Assembly: GCA_964409335.1 (NCBI GenBank)
Contig: CAYPCW010000006.1
Location: 1-64,000 of the forward strand
Reading direction: 5' to 3'
DNA length: 64,000 nucleotides
Source of the DNA: JABMOW01 sp964409335
GTDB lineage: Bacteria; Fidelibacterota; Marinisomatia; SCGC-AAA003-L08; JACNLC01
Shown here: positions 26,801 to 36,523 of the stretch, piece after piece
Layout: each line of letters begins with the position of its first letter
Position numbering within the stretch: position 1 is the first letter of the stretch
Made by a program: the position numbers and the translations under genes
The notes under the pieces: generated by a model
Seen by the model: only the letters and a program-made list of their open reading frames with translations
Told to the model about the DNA's origin: nothing
Databases searched by the model: none

Positions 26801-27697
26801 TTGATCAAACACATTATATTTTTTATTGTTATAAATTTGTTTACGACGCTTCGCGCAGGTGAAGGCATTCAGCCTTATATTTTGAGTGGCGAAAGCGGGA
26901 AGTCAGTATCCGCTACGTCGTCTCAACTGGTTCAGTCTTTTTTTTTCTCAGAAGATCAGTTTGAGATCATCGGTCAATATTCTCCCCAAAACGACCCTGA
27001 TAAAAAAGTGCTGGTCGTGACCAATCCCACTTTGCGGGGAATTTTAAACAGATGCAAACCCACGGCAGGGTATCTGGGCGGTATTCGGATCGGCATCACA
27101 CGACAGGGAGAACTGACATATGTTTCGTACCAAAACCCTGAATTCTGGGCTATCGCTTACTTGCAGAATGAGTATGACCGGGAGAGACAAGTGATCACTC
27201 AATTTAGTCATGAACTTAAAAGATCCCTACCCACACTTCGAATGCACATTGACCTGCCATTCGGGTCCGATCAAAATTTTACCGAAGAAAATATTCGCCA
27301 GTACCGGTACAATTTTCGAGCCCCCTATTTTCAGAATGCAATCAAAGTCGGAACATTTGATCATTTCGCAGAAGCTGTGTCTTCAATAGAAAAAAATATT
27401 GAAATTTCCCCATCTCTTACAGAAGTATTTTCTGTCACGATCATTCACGGACATGTTCGGCTATTGGGTGTGCAGCTCCCGGAAGAAGCAGATATTCTTC
27501 TTCATTTAGACACCGGTGACCGTAATCATACCGCCGCTTTGCCCTACGAGCTGCTTGTCATTGATCAGGAGGTGTTTATTCTGGATCCGAAGTACCGTCT
27601 TGCCCTTGGATTTCCCGATTTGAATTCAAAAATGTTTTCTAAAGTGAAATCTATGGGTAAAAAGATTGAGTCGGATATAAAAATGCTGATGAATTAG
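26801..27697 (+). CDS. Exported protein of unknown function
   Basis: Protein of 298 residues with a signal peptide (MIKHIIFFIVINLFTTLRAG). The mature part seems to have two related halves: each has a VLVVTNPTLRGIL or VFSVTIIHGHVR strand followed by an aromatic or acidic stretch. The pattern VVTNPTLRGIL...GIRIGITRQGELTYVSYQNP faintly resembles DUF302-like folds, but I cannot assign it. It follows the LpxH-like gene with 2 bases between, so they are co-transcribed; a role in the envelope is an inference from that context only. Confidence 0.7.
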   Translation: MIKHIIFFIVINLFTTLRAGEGIQPYILSGESGKSVSATSSQLVQSFFFSEDQFEIIGQYSPQNDPDKKVLVVTNPTLRGILNRCKPTAGYLGGIRIGITRQGELTYVSYQNPEFWAIAYLQNEYDRERQVITQFSHELKRSLPTLRMHIDLPFGSDQNFTEENIRQYRYNFRAPYFQNAIKVGTFDHFAEAVSSIEKNIEISPSLTEVFSVTIIHGHVRLLGVQLPEEADILLHLDTGDRNHTAALPYELLVIDQEVFILDPKYRLALGFPDLNSKMFSKVKSMGKKIESDIKMLMN

Positions 27698-27748
27698 GGA
27701 AGGAAGGATCACCCCCAAGGGTCTGTCGGGGATGAGGAAAGGGGGTTG

Positions 27749-27765
27749 CCTGATGATCAGGTTTT
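27749..27765 (+). terminator. Weak stem-loop between convergent genes
   Basis: CCTGA-TGA-TCAGG followed by TTTTGTT lies between the exported-protein gene and the convergent response regulator, overlapping the last codons of the latter. The stem is short, so this is a tentative terminator for the plus-strand pair. Confidence 0.35.
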
Positions 27766-28122
27766 GTTCAGAGTTTGCTGCAGTTGATCCAGTTTAAAGG
27801 GTTTACCCAAATAGTCCGTAAATCCATTATCACTGAAATATCGTTCCAGTTCACGGTAGGAATATGCCGTAACCGCAATGATAGGGATGTTCCTGAAGCG
27901 CTCCTGTGTACGTAATTCTTCCATCAGCGTAATACCGGAAATACCATAGCCCAAATTGATATCCAGCAACAGAAAATCAACAACATGTGTTTCTACGAGT
28001 TGAAGCGCTTCTTCTCCGGTTTCAGCCTGAATGGAATCGATATTCAATTTTCTTAACATAATGTTGATTAAACTCATATTGAGTGGATTGTCTTCGACGA
28101 TTAACGCTTTCTTATTGTTCAT
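27757..28122 (-). CDS. Single-domain response regulator (receiver only)
   Basis: Protein of 121 residues, one receiver domain and no output domain. The acidic pocket is Glu10-Asp11, the phosphoacceptor is Asp54 (DFLLLDINLG), the switch Thr is in VTAYSY, and the conserved Lys is in GKPF (107). It starts 23 bases after the large histidine kinase with a GGAAGGA site and should receive phosphate from it. With no DNA-binding part, it probably acts by protein contact or in a phosphorelay. Confidence 0.9.
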   Translation of the reverse strand: MNNKKALIVEDNPLNMSLINIMLRKLNIDSIQAETGEEALQLVETHVVDFLLLDINLGYGISGITLMEELRTQERFRNIPIIAVTAYSYRELERYFSDNGFTDYLGKPFKLDQLQQTLNKT

Positions 28123-28145
28123 TCCTTCCGTTACCTTAAATTAAG

Positions 28146-31100
28146 TTAATCTGTTTTGAGCTTTGGAAGTTGCAAGTAAAATATATTTCCATGAGGTTCA
28201 TTTGGCCTGACCCCGACTTTACCCCCCTGATTTTCTCCTATTCTTTTCACGATAGACAGCCCCAGCCCGCGACCCTTTTTAATTCCGGTACCCAACTGAA
28301 TACCCCGTTTAAACACAGTGAGATAATCTTTCTCAGGAATTGTACCCCCGAAATCTTTGACATTAATAGTGATGTGTTCGTTATCCACAACCGATTCTAA
28401 AATTATCTTTTCCCCATGAGAGGCATACTTTATCGCATTACTGATGTAATTTTTGAATATTTCAGAAATAATCGGATTACCCTCAATCAGAATTTGATCA
28501 TCCAACTGAAATTCAATCTGCATCCCGGATTCTTTCAATTGCGGTTCGAAATCAACAACCACACCTTTAAGTATATCTATCAGGTCTATCTCGATGGTTT
28601 CCACCTTTTCACCGATGACCATTTTTGATAAAGTCGTTGCATTGTCGATCACTTTTAACAGGCTAGTGCTACTGTCTTTGATAATCCGGGCAAACTCGTT
28701 ATTCGGATTGTCCGTGATCATCATTTGAGAAAGACCCGAAAGAACACCCGCGGGGTTTTTCAGATCATGACTGACCACATCCAGTAAGAGTTCCTTCATT
28801 GCGTTGGATTCCAAAAGTGCCTGCGATGTTTTTTTGTACCGCTGCTCCGACTCACGCAATTTCTGTTCCTTCGCGATTTTGTCGATGGAAATCGCAATTT
28901 GTTCGGACATAAACGTCAGCATATCCAAATCAGATTTACTATAAATGTTTCTGTCTGTGTAGCTCTGAAGGACGATTACACCAACTACCTTACCATCAGT
29001 TATTAACGGACTACCCATCCATACACTTGAAGGGGTTCCCAGCAATTCAATTTTTCCCATCCTTTTAAGGTCATAAATTCCGTCAATATACACGAACAGC
29101 GGTTTTTTAGTATGGATCACATACTCGGAAAGACCTCTCCCCAATCTTTGGGGTTTCGGAGGGGGGTCAACCTTGTCCACGAAATAAGGAAAGGAAAGCA
29201 AGTTTTTTTTGTCGTCATATAATGCGATGTAAAAGTTGCTCGTGTCCATGAGAGTGGTAAGTTGATCATGAATTTTGAGAAACAACTCATCAAGCACTTT
29301 GGCTCTGCTGACAGCCTGGGATATCGCCAACAATACTTTTTCGGCTGTGGTAATGTGTTTGAATTCGGTGATGTCCCTGACGGTGGCAATTAAATAGACT
29401 TCATCTGAAAATTCGATTTTTTTAAGATTCACATCTGCATCAAAGGGTGTGCCATCCGCATGAGTATGTTTCCATTCAAAGGAAATTTGCTTTCCTGCAA
29501 GCGCTTCTTGTATTTTAGCCAACGCTGCTGATTTTGAATCGATACCATTCGGTTGAAACGGCGGGGAAAATTTGTATGGCGTGGAATTAATAATTTCTTC
29601 CCGGGTACAATTAAAAATATCCAACGTCCGTTTATTACAGTCGATGAATCTGTCTTCTTTTAAAATCAGGATTGAATTGATTGAGGAGTCAAACAATGTC
29701 TGGTATTTCTTATAATTATTATCGACATCTTTCTCCATGGCGGTACGCTCGGTAAGGTCTCTGATAAAAATCTGAACAGTCTGTTTTCCTAAATATTCCA
29801 CAGTGCCTATAGACACTTCAACAGGAATTATCTTACCGCTAAAATCAATCAATTTTCCGCTTTCGAAGGGAATCTTACCCCCCTGGCGAAGAATTAAATC
29901 CTGACCCTCCTTTATTTTGGAAAGATATTCGGGATGTAGAAATTTTCGTAAGGGTTGATGAATGATATCCTTAACTGTTTTTGCACCGACGAGCTGTCTG
30001 AATGCGTTGTTCGCAAATAGAATGCTTTCCCGATCACAAACGATTACACCGTCCTGAATATTTTCGAATAATGCCCGGGCCTGGTTTTCCTGATTTTGCA
30101 TGACAAGGTAGGCTGTTTTCATACCTGTAATATCTTCCAGTAAATGAAGGACGGATAAGGAATCTTCCCACTCCAGTTCCAAACAGTTAATCCACACCCA
30201 AATTTCTGATGAATCCTTTTTAATGAATCGGAATTCCTGATTTCCGGTACTGTGTGGGTTATTTTTAATTTCGGAATACAGGAATGAGAGACGTTCTACA
30301 TCTTCAGAATGAATATGATCAGACAACTGTCCCTGAACAAACTCACTTTCATTAAATCCGGAGATTTTTTCCGCTTTTGAATTTGCGTAAACGATCTGAT
30401 CATTTTTTTGTATGACAACACCGACATCCATTTCTTCTACTAAGTGCCGGTATATGTATTGTGCTGTTATTGCTTGATCCCTTCGGATGAATATCAGGCG
30501 GAGAAACAGGGCAAGTACAAAGGATATAATAATCCCGGTGATCAGAAATACGACGGTCCGCCTGGACGGATATGCTTTGTAGAAATGGGGATCTAAAGTC
30601 ACATAAACAGTCCAAAAACGGTCAAACGCAAAAACGGTGTTGCTTCCCAATATTTCCATCGCAAAACTATCATCTGCATTTGAACTGCGGTAAACTTCCT
30701 GGTCATTGTCGTCAATGTAGAATACAAAGTTACCGATGTCTTTGGCGGTAACACAATATTCCATAATGTGCATGACCTTGAAAACCCCATTAATAAATCC
30801 CACAGGTTTATCATTGATCACAACGGGAAGGTAAGACGCGTAACCCATTCCGCCCTGAAAGAGATGAATCGGAGGTGTGACCTGAAACGTTAGGGTTTTC
30901 TTCGCTTTTTTAAAAGCAGCAACTACCGGGGAGTCGGGGTGAGATAACAAGGATTTACCTAAGGCTTCCTCATTCCCTTCCACAGGGTTCACCCAGATAA
31001 TGGTGCCGGCGGTATCCACAAAATTGACCGCCTGAAATCCGCCAAAATCCGCAAGCACATCATTTACCATTATGGCATATTCGCTTTGGGTGCGGTGATC

Positions 31101-31340
31101 GGTTTTTTCCCACTCCCGTTTAAGATGTTTCAAACTGGAAACGTGGTGTGAAAATACGTCCTGAATACGGTACGAAATTTGTTCGGAGATTACTTTTGAG
31201 ATTGATTTATGATCGTCTAATACCGTTTTTTCAAAGTACCACCATATTACGATTATGGCAAGCGACAAAATAAAGTAAAACGTTAACGGAAATACTAAAT
31301 TTCTTTTTTCTGATATTACTTTATCTGGGATGTTTATCAT
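28146..31340 (-). CDS. Multi-PAS/GAF sensor histidine kinase
   Basis: Protein of 1064 residues. Order: membrane helix (about 15-35), periplasmic sensing region of cache type (about 37-265, YAIMVNDVLADFGGFQAVNFVD), second helix (about 268-290), three PAS/PAC domains (about 300-665, each closing in a DIT or DLT motif), GAF (about 665-815), HisKA with the phospho-His in LLDVVSHDLKNPAGVL (about 855) and HATPase with ISNAIKYASHGE, VKDFGGTIPEKD and GRGLGLSIVKRIGENQGG. It signals to the adjacent receiver. The signal is unknown; several cytoplasmic sensors suggest redox or metabolic input as well. Confidence 0.9.
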   Translation of the reverse strand: MINIPDKVISEKRNLVFPLTFYFILSLAIIVIWWYFEKTVLDDHKSISKVISEQISYRIQDVFSHHVSSLKHLKREWEKTDHRTQSEYAIMVNDVLADFGGFQAVNFVDTAGTIIWVNPVEGNEEALGKSLLSHPDSPVVAAFKKAKKTLTFQVTPPIHLFQGGMGYASYLPVVINDKPVGFINGVFKVMHIMEYCVTAKDIGNFVFYIDDNDQEVYRSSNADDSFAMEILGSNTVFAFDRFWTVYVTLDPHFYKAYPSRRTVVFLITGIIISFVLALFLRLIFIRRDQAITAQYIYRHLVEEMDVGVVIQKNDQIVYANSKAEKISGFNESEFVQGQLSDHIHSEDVERLSFLYSEIKNNPHSTGNQEFRFIKKDSSEIWVWINCLELEWEDSLSVLHLLEDITGMKTAYLVMQNQENQARALFENIQDGVIVCDRESILFANNAFRQLVGAKTVKDIIHQPLRKFLHPEYLSKIKEGQDLILRQGGKIPFESGKLIDFSGKIIPVEVSIGTVEYLGKQTVQIFIRDLTERTAMEKDVDNNYKKYQTLFDSSINSILILKEDRFIDCNKRTLDIFNCTREEIINSTPYKFSPPFQPNGIDSKSAALAKIQEALAGKQISFEWKHTHADGTPFDADVNLKKIEFSDEVYLIATVRDITEFKHITTAEKVLLAISQAVSRAKVLDELFLKIHDQLTTLMDTSNFYIALYDDKKNLLSFPYFVDKVDPPPKPQRLGRGLSEYVIHTKKPLFVYIDGIYDLKRMGKIELLGTPSSVWMGSPLITDGKVVGVIVLQSYTDRNIYSKSDLDMLTFMSEQIAISIDKIAKEQKLRESEQRYKKTSQALLESNAMKELLLDVVSHDLKNPAGVLSGLSQMMITDNPNNEFARIIKDSSTSLLKVIDNATTLSKMVIGEKVETIEIDLIDILKGVVVDFEPQLKESGMQIEFQLDDQILIEGNPIISEIFKNYISNAIKYASHGEKIILESVVDNEHITINVKDFGGTIPEKDYLTVFKRGIQLGTGIKKGRGLGLSIVKRIGENQGGKVGVRPNEPHGNIFYLQLPKLKTD

Positions 31341-31456
31341 TTATAATGAATCATAAAAAATTATTAAATGTTAAGACGCACACAGGCATAAACGTATTTT
31401 ATATATCACCGTTCGGGTAAAATGCCAGTAAATTTGAACCATACAATAAGAATTTA

Positions 31457-32266
31457 TTAAGTATAATTTACAATAATACCTGATATTAGTTCAGAAAATT
31501 GCTTCTTGACCCGCTGTGTTGTTTCCAGCACCTCCATATGATTTAATGGCTCGGATGTGATACCGGCTGCAAAATTGGTAAGACAGGAAACCCCCAGAAA
31601 TTTTAATTGCTGCCGGTTGGCTTCTTCAATTTCAGGAACCGTGGACATCCCGACAGCATCTCCTCCCAAACGACGCATGTTGGCAATTTCCGAGGGAGTC
31701 TCATAAGTGGGTCCTAATGCCCAGCAATAGGTGCCGCATCTTAATACAACCCCTGTGGTGCGAGCCGCCTTTTTCGCAAATCGGATCATCGACTGATCGT
31801 AACATTCAAGCGTAGTACGAATTTTTGGATCACCGGCGCCGTTTCGGAAGGTAAAATCAAAGTGACCCTCAATCAGCATTAATTCTCCCACATTCCATTG
31901 GGGATTTATACATCCGGCGGCATTGGTGATAATGACCTTGCCACACCCGATCTCTTTAAAGACACGAATCGGAAGTGTGACTATTTCCAGTGGATGACCC
32001 TCATAATAGTGGAACCTTCCCCGTGCGCAAAAAACAGGGACATCAGATAAATATCCAAATATAAATTCGCCTACATGACCGGTCACGGTGGGCTGTGGAT
32101 AACGGGGTATCTCACTGTACAAAACCGAAATTTTATGAACCAGATGATCTGAAAACTCACTGAGCCCGGAGCCTAAAACAATTGCAATTGCCGGGGGTTC
32201 TGGTATCCGGTTTTGTAAAAATTCTGCGACCTGTTTTTCCATCGGATGTTGGATCATTGATGACAC
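31457..32266 (-). CDS. punA: Purine-nucleoside phosphorylase
   Basis: Protein of 269 residues of the trimeric PNP family that cleaves inosine and guanosine with phosphate. Motifs: VLGSGLSEF (phosphate loop), ARGRFHYYEGH, ITNAAGCINPQWNVG, GPTYETPSEIANMRRLGGDAVGMST with the substrate Glu, and LTNFAAGI with the purine-contacting Asn. Starts at GTG 32266 or ATG 32257; the latter has AAAGAG at a good distance. Three bases after rlmN, so co-transcribed with it. Confidence 0.94.
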   Translation of the reverse strand: MSSMIQHPMEKQVAEFLQNRIPEPPAIAIVLGSGLSEFSDHLVHKISVLYSEIPRYPQPTVTGHVGEFIFGYLSDVPVFCARGRFHYYEGHPLEIVTLPIRVFKEIGCGKVIITNAAGCINPQWNVGELMLIEGHFDFTFRNGAGDPKIRTTLECYDQSMIRFAKKAARTTGVVLRCGTYCWALGPTYETPSEIANMRRLGGDAVGMSTVPEIEEANRQQLKFLGVSCLTNFAAGITSEPLNHMEVLETTQRVKKQFSELISGIIVNYT

Positions 32267-32269
32267 TCT

Positions 32270-33385
32270 TTAGACCGACGCCGACGCAATTTCTGCGTGT
32301 GAACGGGTCGCCAGTTGTCCACAGGCGGCCTCAATATCGATCCCTTTACTCTGTCTCACCAGAACCCGGTAGATGTCCCGGTAATCGGTAAGAATGCGGG
32401 CGAAATCATTCACCGTTTGTTCCGGGGGACGGTGATAAACCCCTCCCGATGCATTAAATGGAATGATATTCACCTTGCAATCAATCCCCTTGAGCAGGCG
32501 AGCCAGTCGTTGGGCGTCTTCCGGCGAATCGTTTACCCCCTGTAACAGTACATATTCAAACATTACCTGCCGTCCGGGCAATTCTGAGTACGCCCGGCCC
32601 GCTCGGATCAAATCATGGATTCCCCATTTTTGGTTGATTGGCATCAGCCTTAACCGGGTTGGATCATCGGCTGCATTCAGCGAAATTGCCAGTTTGAATT
32701 TCCGGTGTTCACGAATGAACTGTTCGATTTTGGGGAGGATCCCTGCCGTTGAAATCGTGATCCGGTTCGACGCCAGACCGAATCCCCTCTGATGGTGAAA
32801 AATATCCGATGCCGTGATTACATTTGTATAGTTCAAAAAAGGTTCGCCCATCCCCATAAATACAACATTGGAAATGGGCTGCTGCACCTGAGCCCGGACG
32901 TGGATCAACTGATCTACAATTTCACCAGCGGTCAGGTTTCTTGACAAGCCCATGTGCCCGGTTGCACAAAAATCACACCCCACATTGCATCCAACCTGTG
33001 CGGACAAACAAACCGTATGCCGGCGTCCGTCAATAATGCTCACGGATTCAATAAATAAATCATCCCGGGTTCGAAACAAAAACTTTTGGGTGGGTTCGTG
33101 TTGCGAGGATGAAATGTGCACCATGGATAAGGTTTGGAAAATATAATTTTCTGACAGATGATCTCGAAAGGATTTTCGAATATTCACCATTTTTACCGGA
33201 TCAGAAAGACCGTGCTTATACAGCCATTCAAACAATTGTGTACCCCTGAACCGGGATTCGCCCTGACGGATACACCAAGTCTGTAGTTCCGGCTCGGACA
33301 ATCCTTTCAGGGATGGTCTTCTGATCGTGGATTCCTGATGCATTGCATTCACAAGTGCCGCCTCTATGTTCATCTTATTCACCAT
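32270..33385 (-). CDS. rlmN: Dual-specificity 23S rRNA/tRNA adenine C2-methyltransferase RlmN
   Basis: Radical SAM enzyme of 371 residues. The cluster motif CxxxCxxC is in QVGCNVGCDFCATGHMG. The methyl-carrying Cys is in DIEAACGQL near the C-terminus, and the second Cys is in the radical SAM motif region. GEIVDQLIHVRAQ, FMGMGEPFLNY and the LMPINQKW loop are typical of RlmN. It methylates A2503 of 23S rRNA and A37 of some tRNAs. The exact start among the first few Met codons is unclear. Confidence 0.95.
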   Translation of the reverse strand: MVNKMNIEAALVNAMHQESTIRRPSLKGLSEPELQTWCIRQGESRFRGTQLFEWLYKHGLSDPVKMVNIRKSFRDHLSENYIFQTLSMVHISSSQHEPTQKFLFRTRDDLFIESVSIIDGRRHTVCLSAQVGCNVGCDFCATGHMGLSRNLTAGEIVDQLIHVRAQVQQPISNVVFMGMGEPFLNYTNVITASDIFHHQRGFGLASNRITISTAGILPKIEQFIREHRKFKLAISLNAADDPTRLRLMPINQKWGIHDLIRAGRAYSELPGRQVMFEYVLLQGVNDSPEDAQRLARLLKGIDCKVNIIPFNASGGVYHRPPEQTVNDFARILTDYRDIYRVLVRQSKGIDIEAACGQLATRSHAEIASASV

Positions 33386-33480
33386 AGAATATTACATGAA
33401 TTTTTTGGGAACCACAAGAAATTTAATTGTCCTCTGATCGGAGTCCTCATAGATTCTCCGTCTAAAATCAATAGGAAAGT

Positions 33481-34467
33481 ATGAATAATCTCCAGCTGGT
33501 TGAAAAATTACATCAAAGAAAGAATGATATATATAATGAGATCGGGAAAGTCATTATCGGACAAAATTCTATCATTGAACATCTGTTTATTGCGCTTCTC
33601 TGCCAGGGACATATTTTGCTGGAGGGAGTGCCTGGATTGGCCAAAACCCTCCTCATTAAAACACTGGCAGATGTCCTGGAACTTAAATTTAACCGGATTC
33701 AGTTTACGCCTGATCTGATGCCCTCGGATATCACCGGTACCGAGATCATTGAACAGGACAGTGAGCAGGGTAAGCGGGTGTTTAAATTTTTCAGGGGTCC
33801 GGTGTTTGCAAATATCATACTCGCCGATGAAATCAACCGAACCCCTCCGAAAACGCAATCTGCACTCCTGGAAGCCATGCAGGAGCATAAAGTCACAGCC
33901 AGCGGGACGACATACACATTGGAAGAACCATTTTTCGTGCTCGCCACCCAGAATCCCATTGAACAGGAGGGTACCTACCCCCTTCCTGAGGCGCAACTGG
34001 ACAGATTTATGTTTAATCTGAAGATTGATTATCCCTCATTCAAAGAAGAAATGGAAATTGTGAAATCTACAACGGGACTGAAATCGGTGGAGCTTCAACA
34101 TGTGGTGGGCAGAAGCGAACTTGCTCAGTTTCAGGAATTGGTAAAAAATATCCCCGTGGCTGACAATGTGATTGAATTTGCGGTAAATACCGTCACCAAT
34201 ACCCGGCCCAAAAACGGGTCATCTCCCAAATTCGTGAAAGACTGGCTGGAGTGGGGCGCGGGACCGAGAGCCAGTACCTATCTGATCCTTGGGGCGAAAG
34301 CCCTGGCTGTTATTGATGGCAGAACCACACCCGATGTATCCGACGTGAAAAAACTAGTCAAACCGGTATTGAGACACCGGGTTATCACTAACTTTAATGC
34401 AGAAGCCGACAACATTAATACGGATGACATTTTAGAAAAACTGATGGATCACCTGTCCGCTAAATAA
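33481..34467 (+). CDS. MoxR-family AAA+ ATPase
   Basis: Protein of 328 residues. Walker A is LEGVPGLAKTLLIK, Walker B is IILADEINRTPPKTQSALLEAMQE, sensor 1 VLATQNPIEQEGTYPLPEAQLDRF, and sensor 2 lies in the C-terminal lid. MoxR proteins act as chaperones, usually with a DUF58 protein and von Willebrand-type partners, which fits the next gene. The substrate is unknown. An AGGAAAG site precedes the ATG. Confidence 0.94.
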   Translation: MNNLQLVEKLHQRKNDIYNEIGKVIIGQNSIIEHLFIALLCQGHILLEGVPGLAKTLLIKTLADVLELKFNRIQFTPDLMPSDITGTEIIEQDSEQGKRVFKFFRGPVFANIILADEINRTPPKTQSALLEAMQEHKVTASGTTYTLEEPFFVLATQNPIEQEGTYPLPEAQLDRFMFNLKIDYPSFKEEMEIVKSTTGLKSVELQHVVGRSELAQFQELVKNIPVADNVIEFAVNTVTNTRPKNGSSPKFVKDWLEWGAGPRASTYLILGAKALAVIDGRTTPDVSDVKKLVKPVLRHRVITNFNAEADNINTDDILEKLMDHLSAK

Positions 34468-34490
34468 TCGCCCAAAAATCTTCGTACACC

Positions 34491-35384
34491 GTGGATAAAA
34501 CACAATATCTGACCCCGTCAATCATTTCCCGACTGGATAATCTCTCCTTAAAAGCGAGATTGGTGGTGGAGGGATTCATTGTGGGTCAGCATAAAAGTCC
34601 ATATCACGGATTTTCAGTCGAATTTTCTGAACACCGGTCATACGGTCCGGGGGATGAGATCCGGCATATCGACTGGAAATTATGGGGAAAAACAGATCGC
34701 TATTTTGTCAAACAGTTCGAAGAGGAAACAAACCTCCGGTCATATCTGCTGGTAGATCAATCCCGGTCTATGAGTTTTGCATCTGCGGGTGTCGCCAAAC
34801 TTGAGTATGCCCGGATTCTTTCTGCAGCTCTGGCGTATCTCATGCTAAAACAGCAGGACGCCGTGGGTCTGTCCTTATTTGATTCTGAAGTACGGTCATA
34901 TATCCCTCCAAAATCAAAAACCAGTCATCTGAATGTGATCCTCAGTCAGCTGGATAAAATTCAGCCGGGACCCGAGACGGACATTGCACCGATCCTCCAC
35001 CGTACTGCCGAAGTGATCAGTAAACGCGGGTTAATTATTCTAATATCCGACCTGTTTGATGATCCCGATGAAATTATGTCCGGGATCAAACATTTTCGTC
35101 ATAAAGGACATGAGGTTATCCTTTTTCATATTTTAGATCCGTTGGAACTGACCCTTGATTTTTCTGACCGAACGCTATTCCGGGACATGGAAACCGGTGA
35201 AGAACTTATTACCGAACCCATTCATATTAAAAAAGATTACCAGCAGAACATGCGGTATTTCTGTGATTATATGCAGAATCAGTGCCGGCAGAACCGGGTG
35301 GACTATCTCCGGCTGGTCACGGACCAACCCCTGGATCTCGCATTGACGGAATATCTCATCAAACGGAAAAAAATCGGGGGATAG
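34491..35384 (+). CDS. DUF58 protein, MoxR partner
   Basis: Protein of 297 residues from a GTG start, 23 bases after moxR. The DUF58 core HRSYGPGDEIRHIDWKLWGK followed by KQFEEETNL is present. The C-terminal half resembles a von Willebrand A domain (YLLVDQSRSMSF as the metal-binding DxSxS variant). MoxR-DUF58 pairs are often found in front of VWA and TPR proteins of the Bat type; here only two genes are left on this strand. The role is probably envelope stress or assembly. Confidence 0.9.
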   Translation: MDKTQYLTPSIISRLDNLSLKARLVVEGFIVGQHKSPYHGFSVEFSEHRSYGPGDEIRHIDWKLWGKTDRYFVKQFEEETNLRSYLLVDQSRSMSFASAGVAKLEYARILSAALAYLMLKQQDAVGLSLFDSEVRSYIPPKSKTSHLNVILSQLDKIQPGPETDIAPILHRTAEVISKRGLIILISDLFDDPDEIMSGIKHFRHKGHEVILFHILDPLELTLDFSDRTLFRDMETGEELITEPIHIKKDYQQNMRYFCDYMQNQCRQNRVDYLRLVTDQPLDLALTEYLIKRKKIGG

Positions 35385-35393
35385 GTACCCGGA

Positions 35394-35427
35394 ATAAAAA
35401 AGGGGCAGATGATCTACCCCCTTTTAA
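35394..35427. terminator. Bidirectional terminator between convergent genes
   Basis: AAAAGGGG and CCCCCTTTT arms enclose an AGAT-G-ATCT inner stem, with A and T runs at both ends. It lies between the DUF58 gene and the convergent TPR gene and can stop transcription in both directions. Confidence 0.85.
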
Positions 35428-35443
35428 TACGGATTAAATGCGG

Positions 35444-36505
35444 TTATTTCATCATGCTTTCAACGGCAGGGATAAATATTAAGTCCATCTGTTCTTTCAG
35501 TTTTTTCATCTCGCCCACGGCCTCCCCTGCTCCGGTATCTGCTGTTTCTAAATCTAATGCCTGCTGAAAATATTCCCGGGCTTGAACCGTTAAGATGCGG
35601 GCTTTTTTAAAATTATCGTAGATTCCCTGAAGCGCCGCCTGATCCCGAACTTCCATGCCAGACACTTCGTTAAACCGGTCTCTTCCCTGGTTGAAATCAT
35701 TCAAAGCAAGCCTCTGGTACAACACACCAATGTTATAATAGATATCCGAATCATACGGGTTAGATTTCAGTACCTTCATAGAATAATCGATCGCCTGTTG
35801 ATATTCATCCAGATCAATGTATAAAAAGATGAGTTTTTTCATGATCGGCGCGGGCTTTGAGGACAGCTCTGCTGCCTTTAGATAATAGTTTATTGCTTGT
35901 TGCTTATCGCCGTTGATGCCGGCAATATTTCCGGCTGTGATGAGCGCCTGTCCATCCGCGGGATCTAACTGAAGCGCCTTGTCAATGAGGGATTTTGCCT
36001 GCGTTAAATCGTCCATCTCAATGTAAACTGCTGCCAGGGTCCCGTAGGTTCTTCCTTTCGCCGGGTCAATCTTTGAAGCCAGTTGAAATGCCTCAATCGC
36101 CTTGTCCATATTTTTGTCGGAATACGCCTGAACCCCATTATTAAATGCACTGCTCCATTCCTGCTCGCGATAAATCTCTACTGCCTGCCCGACGGTACTG
36201 ATAAGTTTATCTTCATAGACGATCGGACTTTCAAGTTTTTGGTCCGGATTTCTTTTCATGGCTTCATCAAACATCTCGGCCATTTTTTCGTATTTCTTTT
36301 GTTTGAGATAGACATCAACGGCAAGAACATATGGCACCAGCGCGTTTTGCGGTTCAACCTGCAACGCTTTCAGTCCGTTTTCCTCAGCCTTGGAAAGGTT
36401 CCCCTCTTGGACATACATTTTTAGGGATGTAAATTCCGGACTGTTGCATGCAACCATGAACAGCAGTAAAAATCCGGATAAAATTTTTGTGATATTGACC
36501 TTCAT
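35444..36505 (-). CDS. TPR-repeat lipoprotein
   Basis: Protein of 353 residues with a lipoprotein signal (LLLFMVACNSP, Cys about 20) followed by a tail of TPR repeats: for example KAEENGLKALQVEPQNALVP, AIEAFQLASKIDPAKGRTYG, SLIDKALQLDPADGQALI and AIDYSMKVLKSNPYDSDIYY. TPRs are protein-contact scaffolds, and the lipid anchor places it on the inner or outer membrane. No direct partner can be named; the convergent MoxR/DUF58 pair is a possible functional neighbour. AGGAG precedes the start. Confidence 0.88.
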   Translation of the reverse strand: MKVNITKILSGFLLLFMVACNSPEFTSLKMYVQEGNLSKAEENGLKALQVEPQNALVPYVLAVDVYLKQKKYEKMAEMFDEAMKRNPDQKLESPIVYEDKLISTVGQAVEIYREQEWSSAFNNGVQAYSDKNMDKAIEAFQLASKIDPAKGRTYGTLAAVYIEMDDLTQAKSLIDKALQLDPADGQALITAGNIAGINGDKQQAINYYLKAAELSSKPAPIMKKLIFLYIDLDEYQQAIDYSMKVLKSNPYDSDIYYNIGVLYQRLALNDFNQGRDRFNEVSGMEVRDQAALQGIYDNFKKARILTVQAREYFQQALDLETADTGAGEAVGEMKKLKEQMDLIFIPAVESMMK

Positions 36506-36523
36506 TGATACTCCTATAAATAT

